Positions 7,822 to 16,436 of a stretch of 64,000 nucleotides of DNA are shown here, one piece after another (position 1 is the first letter of the stretch; the number at the start of each line of letters is the position of its first letter). Under the pieces are notes generated by a model that was not told the origin of the DNA, made no database searches, and saw only the letters and a program-made list of their open reading frames with translations. Source of the DNA: Amycolatopsis saalfeldensis (GTDB lineage Bacteria > Actinomycetota > Actinomycetes > Mycobacteriales > Pseudonocardiaceae); assembly GCF_900110575.1 (NCBI RefSeq), contig NZ_FOEF01000014.1, forward strand, positions 62,001-126,000, given 5' to 3'. The translations under genes were made by a program, and so were the position numbers.

Positions 7822-8573
7822 GCGGGCTGCGGGTGCTGGCCGTCGACGACCTGCCGGGGGCGCTGGCCGAGCTGTGCCGGATGCTGCGCGAGGCGCCCGA
7901 GGTCGGGGAGGTCGTCGGCGCCGGCGACGCGCTGCAGGCGGTGAAACTGTTGCAGGCGGACCGGTTCGACGCGGTGTTCCTGGACATCTCGATGCCCGGG
8001 CTCGACGGGCTGGAGCTGGCTTCGCTGCTGGCGAAGCTCTCCGAGCCGCCGGTGATCGTGTTCGTCACGGCGCACGACGGCCACGCCGTGGCGGCGTACG
8101 GCATCGGCGCCGTGGACTACCTGCTGAAGCCGGTCCGCACGGAACGGCTCGCGGCGGCGTTGGCGAAGGTGCTGCGGATGGTCCCGAGCGGCAGTCCCCG
8201 TCACGCGCCCGACGCGATGGCCGCGCTGCCGGTCGATTCGGGCGGGCGCACCCGTTACGTCCGCCGCGACGACGTCCTGTTCGTCGAGGCCCACGGCGAC
8301 TACGTCCGCCTCCACACCCGCGGCGGCGTGCACCTGGTGCGCATGCCCATTTCGCGGCTGGCGGAATACTGGGAGGGCACCGGTTTCACCCGCGTGCACC
8401 GCGGTTTCCTGCTCGCCGTCGCCGGGGTGCAGGAGCTGCGCAGCGACTCCGCGGGCGGGCTGCTGGCGCACACGGAGGCCGGTGACGTCCCGGTCAGCCG
8501 CCGCCACGCGCGAGATCTGCGCGACCGGCTGCTGGAAGCGGCGCAACGCGGCCAGCTGGGATCGGGCTCGTGA
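7818..8573 (+). CDS. LytTR-family response regulator
   Basis: A 251-residue regulator: receiver domain at residues 1-125 with phosphoacceptor Asp56 (FLDISMPGLDG) and the conserved Lys in LLKPVRT, then a LytTR DNA-binding domain from about 140 to the end (YVRRDDVLFVEAHGDYVRLH; FTRVHRGFLLAV). GTG 7818 overlaps the kinase stop. LytTR regulators bind paired direct repeats; candidate targets are the two symporter operons that follow. Confidence 0.88.
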   Translation: MSGLRVLAVDDLPGALAELCRMLREAPEVGEVVGAGDALQAVKLLQADRFDAVFLDISMPGLDGLELASLLAKLSEPPVIVFVTAHDGHAVAAYGIGAVDYLLKPVRTERLAAALAKVLRMVPSGSPRHAPDAMAALPVDSGGRTRYVRRDDVLFVEAHGDYVRLHTRGGVHLVRMPISRLAEYWEGTGFTRVHRGFLLAVAGVQELRSDSAGGLLAHTEAGDVPVSRRHARDLRDRLLEAAQRGQLGSGS

Positions 8574-8605
8574 GTGTTCACGCCGGTTCCAACCGGCCTG
8601 AACAC
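8574..8605 (+). terminator. Hairpin terminator after the two-component operon
   Basis: GTGTTCA plus GCCGGTT at 8574-8588 pair with AACCGGC plus TGAACAC at 8591-8605 with one mismatch and a 2-base apex. It starts at the base after the regulator stop codon. The arm sequence is related to the larger hairpin at 46300-46345. Confidence 0.65.
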
Positions 8606-8625
8606 GCACGAGTCCCGGTGGCGGG

Positions 8626-8985
8626 ATGAGCCGCACCCGACGGGTCGCCGTCACGAGCCCGCAGACGCGACTGGCCCGGTCGCGGCGGCAGGCACGCGGG
8701 CGTTGGCGCATGCCCCGCCTGCAGGTGGCCGACGCGGAGCGCGCGGCCGTCCTCTACCGCGCCCAGCGGCGGCGCGGGATCCCCGCGCTGGTGGCGATGT
8801 TCGTGCTGGTGCTGGGACTGCCCGCGGTCTTCGCGGCGGCGCCGGGCCTCGACAACGTCCGGTTGTGGGGAATCCCGTTGTCCTGGTTGATGATCGCGCT
8901 GCTGCCGTACCCCGTGATGGTCGCGCTGGCCCGCTGGCAGCTGCGCCGGGCCGAGGACGCCGAACGCCCCGAGGACGAGCAGTGA
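8626..8985 (+). CDS. Small two-helix membrane protein, DUF485-like partner of the next symporter
   Basis: A 119-residue protein with an Arg-rich N-terminus and two membrane helices (IPALVAMFVLVLGLPAVFAA and IPLSWLMIALLPYPVMVAL), ending in an acidic tail. It occupies the same place relative to an SSS symporter as the clearer DUF485 protein at 10871-11230, and small DUF485 proteins commonly precede acetate permeases. Similarity to DUF485 is weak by eye, so the family call is partly contextual. Start ATG 8626 follows CGGGATG; alternatives within the first 25 codons exist. Confidence 0.65.
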   Translation: MSRTRRVAVTSPQTRLARSRRQARGRWRMPRLQVADAERAAVLYRAQRRRGIPALVAMFVLVLGLPAVFAAAPGLDNVRLWGIPLSWLMIALLPYPVMVALARWQLRRAEDAERPEDEQ

Positions 8986-9052
8986 CGCCCCCGCTCACCG
9001 CGCCCCCGTGCCGCATCGGGGCGCGTCCCGCCGACCCGGCCCGGGAGCGGTA

Positions 9053-10798
9053 GTGGACATCGCGTTCGCCGTGGCGCCCGTGGTGCTCGTGACGCTGCTC
9101 ATCGGCGTGCGCGGGGTGGCGGCGATCCGGACGACGTCGGACTTCCTCGTCGCGTCAAGGCGGATCTCGCCGTTCGTGAACTCCGCCGCGGTGTCCGGTG
9201 AGTACCTGTCCGCCGCGTCGTTCCTCGGGGTGGCCGGGCTGGTGGTGAAGGACGGCGTCGGCGCGCTCTGGTATCCGGTCGGGTTCACCGCGGGGTACAT
9301 CGCGATGCTGGTGCTCGTCGCGGCGCCCATGCGACGCTCCGGCGCGCTGACCGTGCCGGACTTCGCCGAGGCGCGCCTGGCCTCGCCCGCGCTGCGGCGG
9401 CTGGCCGCGGTGGTGGTGCTGGTGATCGGCACGATCTACGTGGTCCCGCAGTTCCGCACGGCCGGGCTGGTGCTCACCGCGGTCGGCGGCACGCCGTACT
9501 GGGTCGGCGTGGTCATCGCGGGCACGGCCGTGAGTGTCACCCTCGCGCTCGGCGGGATGCGCGCGGCGACGTACGTGCAGGCGTTCCAGTTCTTCCTGAA
9601 GCTGCTGCTGTTCCTCGTCCCCGCGCTCTGGCTCGTGCTGCACGTCGGCGCGGCGGACCGCGAAGCCGCGCTCAACCCGGTGGAGTTCACGCACTTCGGG
9701 CGCGAGACCCCGGTGGAGTTCCAGGCCGACGTCACGCTGGAGCTGCGCGAGCCGACCACACTCGTCACCGCCGGCCGGCCCAGCACCCTCCCGCCCGGGG
9801 AACTGACCGCCCACAGCGGGGAACGGCTGGTGTTCGCCGCGGGCGCGCCGGTCCCGGCCGTGCGCGGCGGCGCGGCGCTCGGCGGGCCGGACTGGCAACG
9901 GCCGTTGCTCGACCTCGACGACCAGGGCTACCCGCTGCTCGGCACCTGGGCCGTGCTCATCGCCACCATGCTCGGCACGATGGGCCTGCCCCACGTGCTG
10001 ATGCGCTTCAACACCAGCCCGGACGGCCGCGCCGCCCGCCGCACCGCGGCCATCACCGTCGCCCTGCTCGGCGTGTTCTACCTCTTCCCCGGCATCTACG
10101 GGGTGCTCGGCCGGGTGCTCGTGCCCGAGCTCTACCTCTCCGGCGCCACCGACACCGTGGTCGTCGCGCTGCCGGCCCAGGTCGACCACGGCTGGGCCGG
10201 CCAGCTGTTCACCGCGCTGCTCACCGCGGGCGCGTTCGCCGCGTTCCTCGCGACTTCGCTCGGCCTGCTGCTGGTGATGTCCGGCGCGCTCGCCTACGAC
10301 CTGATGGCCGGCGGCCTTCGCCGGCTGCGCGTGACGGTGGTGTTCGCCGCCGTCGCGATGGTCCTGCTCGCGCTCCCCTCGGCGGGCCTCGACGCCGGGG
10401 TGCTGGTGACGTGGGGCTTCACCGTGGCCGCGTCGACGTTCTGCCCGCTGCTGGTGCTCGGCATCTGGTGGCCGCGGCTCACCGCGGCCGGCGCGATCGC
10501 CGGGGTGCTCGCCGGGCTGCTCGGCTCGTCCGGCTCGATCCTGTTCTCGCTCACCGGGCCGGCGCTGCACGGCTGGGTGGCGATCTTGGTGGCGCAACCG
10601 GCACCCTGGTCGGTACCGCTCGCGTTCGGCGTGATGGCCGTGGTCTCGCTGCGCGGCCGGCCGCCGTCCTGGGCCGGGGCGGCGATGCTCCGCCTGCACC
10701 TCGACGAGCGCGAGCGCGGTCCGGGGCCGCCCCATTCGACGGCGCCCGCGTACCGCTCGTCAACCGTTCGTCGTGTCGCCCGGCGTTTGAGCCGCTGA
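9053..10798 (+). CDS. Sodium:solute symporter (SSS family), acetate/monocarboxylate permease-like
   Basis: A 581-residue protein with about 13 membrane helices. SSS/ActP signatures include SGEYLSAASFLGVAGLV, a TMGLPHVLMRFNT segment, and FYLFPGIYGVLG. It differs from the second copy (11227-12858) by a hydrophilic insert of about 90 residues (roughly 200-295) between helices, probably an extracytoplasmic loop. GTG 9053 was chosen because GGGAG lies 8 bases upstream; GTG 9008 would add 15 Pro/Arg-rich residues. It probably imports acetate, pyruvate or another short monocarboxylate with Na+. Substrate is not readable from sequence. Confidence 0.85.
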   Translation: MDIAFAVAPVVLVTLLIGVRGVAAIRTTSDFLVASRRISPFVNSAAVSGEYLSAASFLGVAGLVVKDGVGALWYPVGFTAGYIAMLVLVAAPMRRSGALTVPDFAEARLASPALRRLAAVVVLVIGTIYVVPQFRTAGLVLTAVGGTPYWVGVVIAGTAVSVTLALGGMRAATYVQAFQFFLKLLLFLVPALWLVLHVGAADREAALNPVEFTHFGRETPVEFQADVTLELREPTTLVTAGRPSTLPPGELTAHSGERLVFAAGAPVPAVRGGAALGGPDWQRPLLDLDDQGYPLLGTWAVLIATMLGTMGLPHVLMRFNTSPDGRAARRTAAITVALLGVFYLFPGIYGVLGRVLVPELYLSGATDTVVVALPAQVDHGWAGQLFTALLTAGAFAAFLATSLGLLLVMSGALAYDLMAGGLRRLRVTVVFAAVAMVLLALPSAGLDAGVLVTWGFTVAASTFCPLLVLGIWWPRLTAAGAIAGVLAGLLGSSGSILFSLTGPALHGWVAILVAQPAPWSVPLAFGVMAVVSLRGRPPSWAGAAMLRLHLDERERGPGPPHSTAPAYRSSTVRRVARRLSR

Positions 10799-10870
10799 CG
10801 GTTCCTCCCGCCGCGTCCGCTTCCTTACTGTGGCGCGGACCACATTCGCAGCGTCGCGAGGGAGAAGCCC

Positions 10871-11230
10871 ATGACCGCAGGCGAAACCGACGTGACCGGC
10901 GGCCCGCCGGACGCGGACTGGGAGCAGGTGCAGCAGAGCGCGGAGTTCCGCGAGCTGCGCGGGCGCCTGCGCCGTTTCGTCTTCCCGATGGCCGGGCTGT
11001 TCCTCGCCTGGTACCTGCTGTACGTGCTGCTGGCGGACTACGCGCACGGGTTCATGAGCACCAAGCTGGCCGGGAACTTCACCGTCGGCCTGCTGTTCGG
11101 CCTGCTGCAGTTCGTCTCCACGTTCGTCATCACGGGACTGTATGTCCGCTACGCCAACCGGAAACTGGACCCGCTGTCCGACCGGATCCGCGCGGACATC
11201 GAGGCACCGGCCGCGAAGGAGTCCGAATGA
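10871..11230 (+). CDS. DUF485 family membrane protein
   Basis: A 119-residue protein with a soluble N-terminal stretch containing the DUF485-like core (SAEFRELRGRLRRFVFP), then two helices (MAGLFLAWYLLYVLLADY and TVGLLFGLLQFVSTFVITGLY) and a charged tail (YANRKLDPLSDRIR). Members of this family (YjcH in E. coli) are encoded just before acetate permease ActP. ATG 10871 follows GCGAGGGAG. Its stop overlaps the symporter ATG (ATGA), so expression is coupled. Confidence 0.88.
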   Translation: MTAGETDVTGGPPDADWEQVQQSAEFRELRGRLRRFVFPMAGLFLAWYLLYVLLADYAHGFMSTKLAGNFTVGLLFGLLQFVSTFVITGLYVRYANRKLDPLSDRIRADIEAPAAKESE

Positions 11231-12858
11231 CCACGCTCGCGGCCGGCGTAGAGGGCAGCAACCCGACGCTGAACATCATCATCTTCGCCGTGTTCGTGCT
11301 GATCACGCTCGTGATCGTGTTCCGCGCGAGCCGCAACAGCCGAACCGCCTCGGACTACTACGCCGCCGGGCGCGCGTTCACCGGCCCGCAGAACGGCATC
11401 GCGATCTCCGGCGACTACCTGTCGGCCGCGTCGTTCCTCGGCATCGCCGGCGCCATCGCGGTCTACGGCTACGACGGTTTCCTCTATTCGATCGGCTTCC
11501 TGGTCGCCTGGCTGGTCGCGCTGCTGCTCGTCGCGGAGCTGCTCCGCAACACCGGCCGGTTCACCATGGGCGACGTGCTGGCGTTCCGGATGAAACAACG
11601 CCCGGTGCGCGCCGCCGCGGCCATCTCGACGCTCGTGGTGTCGTTCTTCTACCTGCTGGCGCAGATGTCCGGCGCGGGCGGCCTGGTCGCGCTGCTGCTG
11701 GGCATCGAGGGCAAGGCCGCGCAGTCGGTGGTCATCGCCGTGGTCGGCGTGATCATGATCGCCTACGTGCTGATCGGCGGCATGAAGGGCACCACCTGGG
11801 TGCAGATCATCAAGGCCGCGCTGCTGATCATCGGCGCGCTCGTGATGACGCTGTGGGTGCTGGGCAAGTACGGCTTCAACTTCTCCGGCCTGTTGCAGGG
11901 CGCCGTCGACAAGGCGGGCAAGGCCGGCGAGACGCTGCTCGGGCCGGGCAAGCAGTACGGCGCCACCGGAACGTCCAAACTGGACTTCTTCTCGCTCGGC
12001 ATCGCGCTGGTGCTCGGCACCGCGGGCCTGCCCCACGTGCTGATGCGCTTCTACACCGTGCCGACGGCCCGCGAGGCCCGCCGCTCGGTGGTCTGGGCGA
12101 TCGTGCTGATCGGCGTGTTCTACCTGTTCACCCTGGTGCTCGGCTACGGCGCCGGCGCGCTGGTCGGGCCGGAGGAGATCAAGGCCGCGCCCGGCGGGGT
12201 CAACTCGGCGGCGCCGCTGCTGGCGCTCAACCTCGGCGGCCCGGTGCTGCTGGGGCTGATCTCCGCCATCGCGTTCGCCACGATCCTCGCCGTGGTGGCG
12301 GGGCTGACGATCACCGCGTCGGCGTCGTTCGCCCACGACGTGTACGCGAACGTCTTCAAGAAGGGCAAGACCACGCCGGGTTCGGAGGTCCGGGTCGCGC
12401 GGATCACCGCGCTGGTGATCGGTGCCGTCGCCATCCTCGGCGGCATCCTCGCCAACGGGCAGAACGTCGCCTTCCTGGTGGCGCTGGCCTTCGCCGTCGC
12501 CGCCTCGGCGAACCTGCCGACGATCCTGTATTCGCTGTTCTGGAAGCGGTTCAACACCCAGGGCGCGCTGTGGAGCATCTACGGCGGGCTGATCATCACC
12601 ATCGTGCTGATCGTCTTCTCCCCCGCGGTCTCCGGGAAGCCGATCGACGCGAAGACGGGCAAGAGCGCGTCGATGATCCAGGGCGTGGACTTCCACTGGT
12701 TCCCGCTCGACAACCCGGGCCTGGTCTCGATCCCGATCGCGTTTTTCCTCGGCTGGCTCGGGACTGTGCTGTCGAAGGAGCACAACGCGGCGAAGTACGC
12801 GGAGATGGAGGTGCGGTCCCTGACCGGCGCGGGCGCCGAGAAGGCCACCGAGCACTGA
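11227..12858 (+). CDS. actP: Cation:acetate symporter
   Basis: A 543-residue SSS-family transporter with about 13 helices, close to ActP: SGDYLSAASFLGIAGAIAVYGYDGF, GLPHVLMRFYTVPTAREARRS and ATILAVVAGLTITASASFAHDVY are typical segments (quoted in part). It imports acetate, and in relatives glycolate or pyruvate, with a cation. ATG 11227 overlaps the stop of the DUF485 gene. With the pair upstream this gives two DUF485/SSS modules in tandem; the two symporters are clearly diverged, so an old duplication or independent acquisition is likely. The sensor pair upstream is the probable regulator. Confidence 0.88.
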   Translation: MTTLAAGVEGSNPTLNIIIFAVFVLITLVIVFRASRNSRTASDYYAAGRAFTGPQNGIAISGDYLSAASFLGIAGAIAVYGYDGFLYSIGFLVAWLVALLLVAELLRNTGRFTMGDVLAFRMKQRPVRAAAAISTLVVSFFYLLAQMSGAGGLVALLLGIEGKAAQSVVIAVVGVIMIAYVLIGGMKGTTWVQIIKAALLIIGALVMTLWVLGKYGFNFSGLLQGAVDKAGKAGETLLGPGKQYGATGTSKLDFFSLGIALVLGTAGLPHVLMRFYTVPTAREARRSVVWAIVLIGVFYLFTLVLGYGAGALVGPEEIKAAPGGVNSAAPLLALNLGGPVLLGLISAIAFATILAVVAGLTITASASFAHDVYANVFKKGKTTPGSEVRVARITALVIGAVAILGGILANGQNVAFLVALAFAVAASANLPTILYSLFWKRFNTQGALWSIYGGLIITIVLIVFSPAVSGKPIDAKTGKSASMIQGVDFHWFPLDNPGLVSIPIAFFLGWLGTVLSKEHNAAKYAEMEVRSLTGAGAEKATEH

Positions 12859-12862
12859 CGTG

Positions 12863-12910
12863 GTGAACGGCCCGTTCACGGCACCGGCTTGGTGTCGCGA
12901 ACGGGCCGTT
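12863..12910. terminator. Bidirectional terminator between actP and the PEP-mutase-like gene
   Basis: AACGGCCCGTTC at 12866-12877 pairs with GAACGGGCCGTT at 12899-12910, followed by TTG. The left arm itself sits in a second perfect palindrome, GTGAACGGCCCGTTCAC (12863-12879). It separates two convergent genes. Confidence 0.7.
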
Positions 12911-12919
12911 TGCCGTCGG

Positions 12920-13660
12920 TCAGTACGGCAAGCGCCCCTTGGCTATCCCCCCGAGAACGTCCTGCAGCACCCCACGCACATGCCGCCACAGCCCCGTGCC
13001 CAGGGAAATCCGCGCCACCCCCAGCTCCGCGAGCGCGGAAAGCCCAGGCCCACCGGGCAAAGCGGCCGCATTCACCGGACCGCCGACCTGGCGGACGAAC
13101 TCGCCGAGCAGTTCGGGTGAGCGCACCAGGATCGGGTACACGCAGTCCGCGCCCGCCTCGAGGTACGCGCGGCCGCGGGCCACAGCGTCGTCGAACACCG
13201 CCGCTTCGTCGGGAGCGCCGAGGAACGAGTCGACGCGCGCGTTCAGCACCAGGTCGTCACCCGCGGCCTTGCGCAGTTCCGTGATGCGCGCGGCCTGCTC
13301 GCCGATCGGCCGAAGGCCACCGCCGACGTGATCGGTGTCCTCGTAGTTGCACCCGGCCGCGCCGATCCCCAGCAGGCGGCCCGCGAGGTCCGCCGGCGCC
13401 AGGCCGTACCCGGACTCGGCGTCGACGGTCACCGCCGCGGTCACCGCGCCGGCGATCCGCGCGGCGGCGGCGAGCATGTCGTCCACCGGCGCGCCCTCGC
13501 CGTCCGGGTGGCCGAGCGCCGCCGCGACCGCCGCGGAACTCGTTGCCACCACAGGGAAACCGGCCTCGACGACCAGGCGCGCGGAATCGGCGTCCCAGGC
13601 GTTCGGCAGCACCAGCGGGCGCCCCGGAACGTGCAGCGCCCGCAGTGCGCCGGCGCTCAC
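12920..13660 (-). CDS. Isocitrate lyase/PEP mutase superfamily protein
   Basis: A 246-residue alpha/beta-barrel protein of the PEP mutase/isocitrate lyase superfamily. Seen motifs: PNAWDADSARLVVEAG, TVDAESGYG (metal and substrate loop), CNYEDTDH, and NARVDSFLG. Members cleave or rearrange C-C or P-C bonds in small carboxylates; this subgroup is mostly uncharacterised, so the substrate is unknown. GTG 13660 overlaps the stop of the AhpD-like gene (GTGA) and removes an unlikely 25-residue extension. It is the second gene of a two-gene unit divergent from a MocR regulator. Confidence 0.85.
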   Translation of the reverse strand: MSAGALRALHVPGRPLVLPNAWDADSARLVVEAGFPVVATSSAAVAAALGHPDGEGAPVDDMLAAAARIAGAVTAAVTVDAESGYGLAPADLAGRLLGIGAAGCNYEDTDHVGGGLRPIGEQAARITELRKAAGDDLVLNARVDSFLGAPDEAAVFDDAVARGRAYLEAGADCVYPILVRSPELLGEFVRQVGGPVNAAALPGGPGLSALAELGVARISLGTGLWRHVRGVLQDVLGGIAKGRLPY

Positions 13661-14121
13661 GCGCTGCGGTCCGGCAACGGCGAGTGGCTGGGGACGGCGA
13701 TGCGGTTCCACGCGTTGATCGTGATGATCGCCCACGCGATCACCCGGTACTGCTCTTCGGTGAACACCCGGACGGCCTCGGCGTAGACGTCCTCGGGCAC
13801 GTCCTTGGCGTCGGCGATCCGCGTCATGGACTCGGTCAGCGCCAGCGCCGCGCGCTCCTGCTCGGTGTACAGCTCGGCCTCGCGCCAGGCTTCGAGCACG
13901 AAGATCCGGCGGGGCGATTCGCCCATCCCGATGGCGTCGTGGGTGTGCATGTCGAGGCAGAAGGCGCAGCCGTTGATCTGCGAGGCGCGGATCTTCACCA
14001 GCTCCATCAGCTTCCCGTCGACCCCGGCGTTCGCGGCCGCTTTCTCGACCTCGCCCTGCAGGTGGGCCATGGCCTGGTAGATCCCGGGCACTCCGCGCCC
14101 GATCGCGATGCGTGTTGTCAT
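13657..14121 (-). CDS. Carboxymuconolactone decarboxylase/AhpD-like protein
   Basis: A 154-residue, probably all-helical protein with the AhpD-type redox motif CAFCLDMHTHDA (CxxC followed by His). Such proteins act as thiol peroxidases or use the same fold as decarboxylases. ATG 14121 lies 46 bases from the divergent MocR gene and was preferred over far upstream starts that would run through that gene. It is the first gene of a pair with the PEP-mutase-like enzyme, and the regulator next door is likely to control both. Confidence 0.87.
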   Translation of the reverse strand: MTTRIAIGRGVPGIYQAMAHLQGEVEKAAANAGVDGKLMELVKIRASQINGCAFCLDMHTHDAIGMGESPRRIFVLEAWREAELYTEQERAALALTESMTRIADAKDVPEDVYAEAVRVFTEEQYRVIAWAIITINAWNRIAVPSHSPLPDRSA

Positions 14122-14142
14122 GTCTTCGACACTAGCTCGAAC

Positions 14143-14186
14143 TGGTCCACGAGTATGGTCCAGTGTCATGGCGGAAACGTGGTCCA
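14143..14186. promoter_or_regulatory. TGGTCCA direct repeats, probable MocR binding sites
   Basis: TGGTCCA occurs at 14143-14149, 14156-14162 and 14180-14186, all on the + strand. The first two are 13 bases apart and lie in the 46-base divergent intergenic space. MocR/GabR-type regulators usually bind direct repeats in such places. Functional role inferred. Confidence 0.55.
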
Positions 14187-15553
14187 GTTCGGGCATCGAC
14201 GTCCACCTCGGCTGGCGGCCGGACACGGGACGGCCGGGGCTCGCGGACGCGATCCGCGCGGCCATCCGGTCGGGGCGCTGGCAGCCGGGCGCGACGGTCC
14301 CGTCCACGCGCGCGCTGGCGGCCGACCTCGGTGTCGCGAGGGGGACCGTCACGCGCGTGTACGCCGACCTCGCCGCCGAGGGCTACCTGCACACCCTTCA
14401 GGGCGCGCCCACCCGCGTCGCGACTGCGGGAGCGCTGCCGCAGTCCGCGCCACGGCCCGTCCCGCGTGAACCGGCACCGCGCTGGGACCTGCGCCCGGGA
14501 CGGCCGGACCTGACGATGTTCCCCCGCGCCGACTGGCAAGCCGCCACCCGCAAAGCGTTGCAGCACGCGGCCGCGGCCGATTTCGGCTACACGTCTTTGC
14601 TGGGCGCGCCCGAGCTGCGAGCCGCGCTGGCGGGTTACCTCTCCCGCAGCCGCGGTGTGCTCGCCGACCCCGAGCGGACCGTGGTGTGCTGCGGTTTCTC
14701 GCACGCCGTCGCGCTGCTCTCGCGGGTCCTGGGAGAACGCGGAGTGACCGAAACGGCCTTCGAGAACCCCTCGCTGGGCATCTACCGCGACATCGCCGTC
14801 GCGAACGGGCAGCGGATCCGGCCGGTGGACGTCGACGCGCACGGGCTGCGAGTGTCCGAACTGGACAGTCCCGCCGTGGTGGTCACCGCTGCGCACCAGT
14901 ACCCGATGGGCGTCGCGCTCGCGCCCGAGCGGCGGGCGTCGCTGACCCGATGGGCGGCGAAGACCGGCGCGATCGTCATCGAGGACGACTACGACGGCGA
15001 GTTCCGGTACGACCGCCAGCAGGTCGGCGCGCTTCAAGCGCTGGCGCCCGAGCACGTCGTCTACGCGGGCACGGCGAGCAAGACGCTCGCACCCGCCCTG
15101 CGGCTGGCCTGGCTGGTGCTGCCGCGGGCGCTGGTCGAGCCGGTCCGCGCGGCGATGTTCGACAGCGGCGCGCGGCCGCCCCTGATCGACCAGCTCGCGC
15201 TGGCCGAGCTGATCACCTCGGGCGCCTACGACCGGCACGTCCGCCGGGCCCGCACGGAGTACCGGGCGCGCCGCGACCGGCTGCTGGCCGCGCTGCCCGG
15301 CACCGTCCGTCCACAAGGGATCGCCGCCGGCCTGCACCTGCTGCTCATGCTGGACGGCCCCTCGAGCCCGGCCGAGACCGACGTACTGGCCGCGTGCCGC
15401 CGCCGGTCGATCGGCATCGAGGGCCTCACGCAGTGGTGGCACGGCGAACGCGGGCCGGGCGGGGTGATCGCCGGGTACGGCGCCCCGGCCGGCCACGCGT
15501 TCGCCGGCGCCACTCAGGCCCTGGTCGAGGCCTTGTGGGAGGTCACTTCCTGA
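14168..15553 (+). CDS. MocR-family regulator (GntR HTH fused to PLP aminotransferase-like domain)
   Basis: A 461-residue protein with an N-terminal GntR-type winged helix (ADAIRAAIRSGRWQPGATV, STRALAADLGVARGTVTRV, residues about 15-75) and a fold-type I aminotransferase domain. The PLP-binding Lys is in YAGTASKTLAP, and VIEDDYDGEFRYD is the conserved cofactor-facing segment. MocR proteins sense PLP or amino compounds and typically regulate a neighbouring gene, here the divergent AhpD-like/PEP-mutase-like pair. ATG 14168 gives the usual short leader before the HTH. It ends 4 bases from the convergent cyclophilin gene with no terminator between them. Confidence 0.9.
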   Translation: MAETWSSSGIDVHLGWRPDTGRPGLADAIRAAIRSGRWQPGATVPSTRALAADLGVARGTVTRVYADLAAEGYLHTLQGAPTRVATAGALPQSAPRPVPREPAPRWDLRPGRPDLTMFPRADWQAATRKALQHAAAADFGYTSLLGAPELRAALAGYLSRSRGVLADPERTVVCCGFSHAVALLSRVLGERGVTETAFENPSLGIYRDIAVANGQRIRPVDVDAHGLRVSELDSPAVVVTAAHQYPMGVALAPERRASLTRWAAKTGAIVIEDDYDGEFRYDRQQVGALQALAPEHVVYAGTASKTLAPALRLAWLVLPRALVEPVRAAMFDSGARPPLIDQLALAELITSGAYDRHVRRARTEYRARRDRLLAALPGTVRPQGIAAGLHLLLMLDGPSSPAETDVLAACRRRSIGIEGLTQWWHGERGPGGVIAGYGAPAGHAFAGATQALVEALWEVTS

Positions 15554-15557
15554 CCGT

Positions 15558-16301
15558 TCAGCCGCAGAAGACGCACAGCGGCAGGACGTGCCTCAGCTCG
15601 GTGGTCAGGACCGGCGTGCCGTCGACGGGGGTGGTGCCCGGCGGGGTGTCCGCGTCCGGCTTGATGCCGCCCGCGGCGACCTTGTCCAGCGTGCGCAGGC
15701 CGGGTGCGCCGACCGTGCCGAAGACGGTGTAGTTGGGCAGCAGCGTGGAATCGCCGTACACGACGAAGAACTGCGAGCCGTTGGTGTCCGGGCCGGCGTT
15801 CGCCATGGCCAGCAGGCCGCGCGAGTAGATCCGGCGCTGGCCGGTCGGGTCGTTCGGCGCGGGCGGCAGCGTGGTGGGCAGCTCGTCGCCGAACTTGTAG
15901 CCGGGCCCGCCCTCGCCGGTGGCCGACGGGTCGCCGCACTGGAGCACCTTCAGCGTCGGGTACGCCGTGAGCCGGTGGCAGGTGGTGAAGTCGTAGAACC
16001 GCTGGGTGGCCAGGTGCACGAAGCTCTGCACGGTGCACGGGGCCTGCGCGCGGTCCAGCCGCAGCGGCAGCGAGCCCTGGCTGGTGGAGACCAGCACGTC
16101 CACCTTGCCGTGGTCCGGGGTGTGCCGCGGGTCCGGCGGCAGCGAGACGGGCCGGACCGCGGGGTCGTCCGGCGTCTCGGTGTACTGGCACGGGCCGTGC
16201 GTGACCTTCGGCGGCGCGGTGCCGGTCGCCGCGGTGGCCGCGGGCGTGACCGCGGCGAACAGCGCGCCGGCCGCCAGCGCGGTGACGAGGAGTCTCTTCA
16301 T
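15558..16301 (-). CDS. Secreted cyclophilin-type peptidyl-prolyl cis-trans isomerase
   Basis: A 247-residue protein with a signal peptide (MKRLLVTALAAGALFAAV, cleavage near AATAA) and a cyclophilin domain from about residue 65: TSQGSLPLRLDRAQAPCTVQ, FTTCHRL with the catalytic-type Arg, LAMANAGPDTNGSQFFV, and FGTVGAPG. It should catalyse prolyl isomerisation during folding of exported proteins. Four or more cysteines, two of them in the C-terminal PLCVFCG, could form disulfides or a CxxC site, which is uncommon for a cyclophilin. The upstream region holds a good -10 element. Confidence 0.9.
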   Translation of the reverse strand: MKRLLVTALAAGALFAAVTPAATAATGTAPPKVTHGPCQYTETPDDPAVRPVSLPPDPRHTPDHGKVDVLVSTSQGSLPLRLDRAQAPCTVQSFVHLATQRFYDFTTCHRLTAYPTLKVLQCGDPSATGEGGPGYKFGDELPTTLPPAPNDPTGQRRIYSRGLLAMANAGPDTNGSQFFVVYGDSTLLPNYTVFGTVGAPGLRTLDKVAAGGIKPDADTPPGTTPVDGTPVLTTELRHVLPLCVFCG

Positions 16302-16338
16302 GCGATGCCTTTCCGATGATCCCCAGTAGCAGATCCGC

Positions 16339-16344
16339 AGTATA
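16339..16344 (-). promoter_or_regulatory. -10 element of the cyclophilin gene
   Basis: On the minus strand TATACT lies about 38 bases upstream of the start codon. No good -35 hexamer accompanies it, so the assignment rests on one element and on position. Confidence 0.4.
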
Positions 16345-16436
16345 GGAACGCCCGCGCCGGCGCGGCAGCCCGCGAAAGTCGCGGATGCTCACCGGACCCT
16401 GACCGGCGCCTGACAAGTCCTCCCTAGCGTGCCGGT

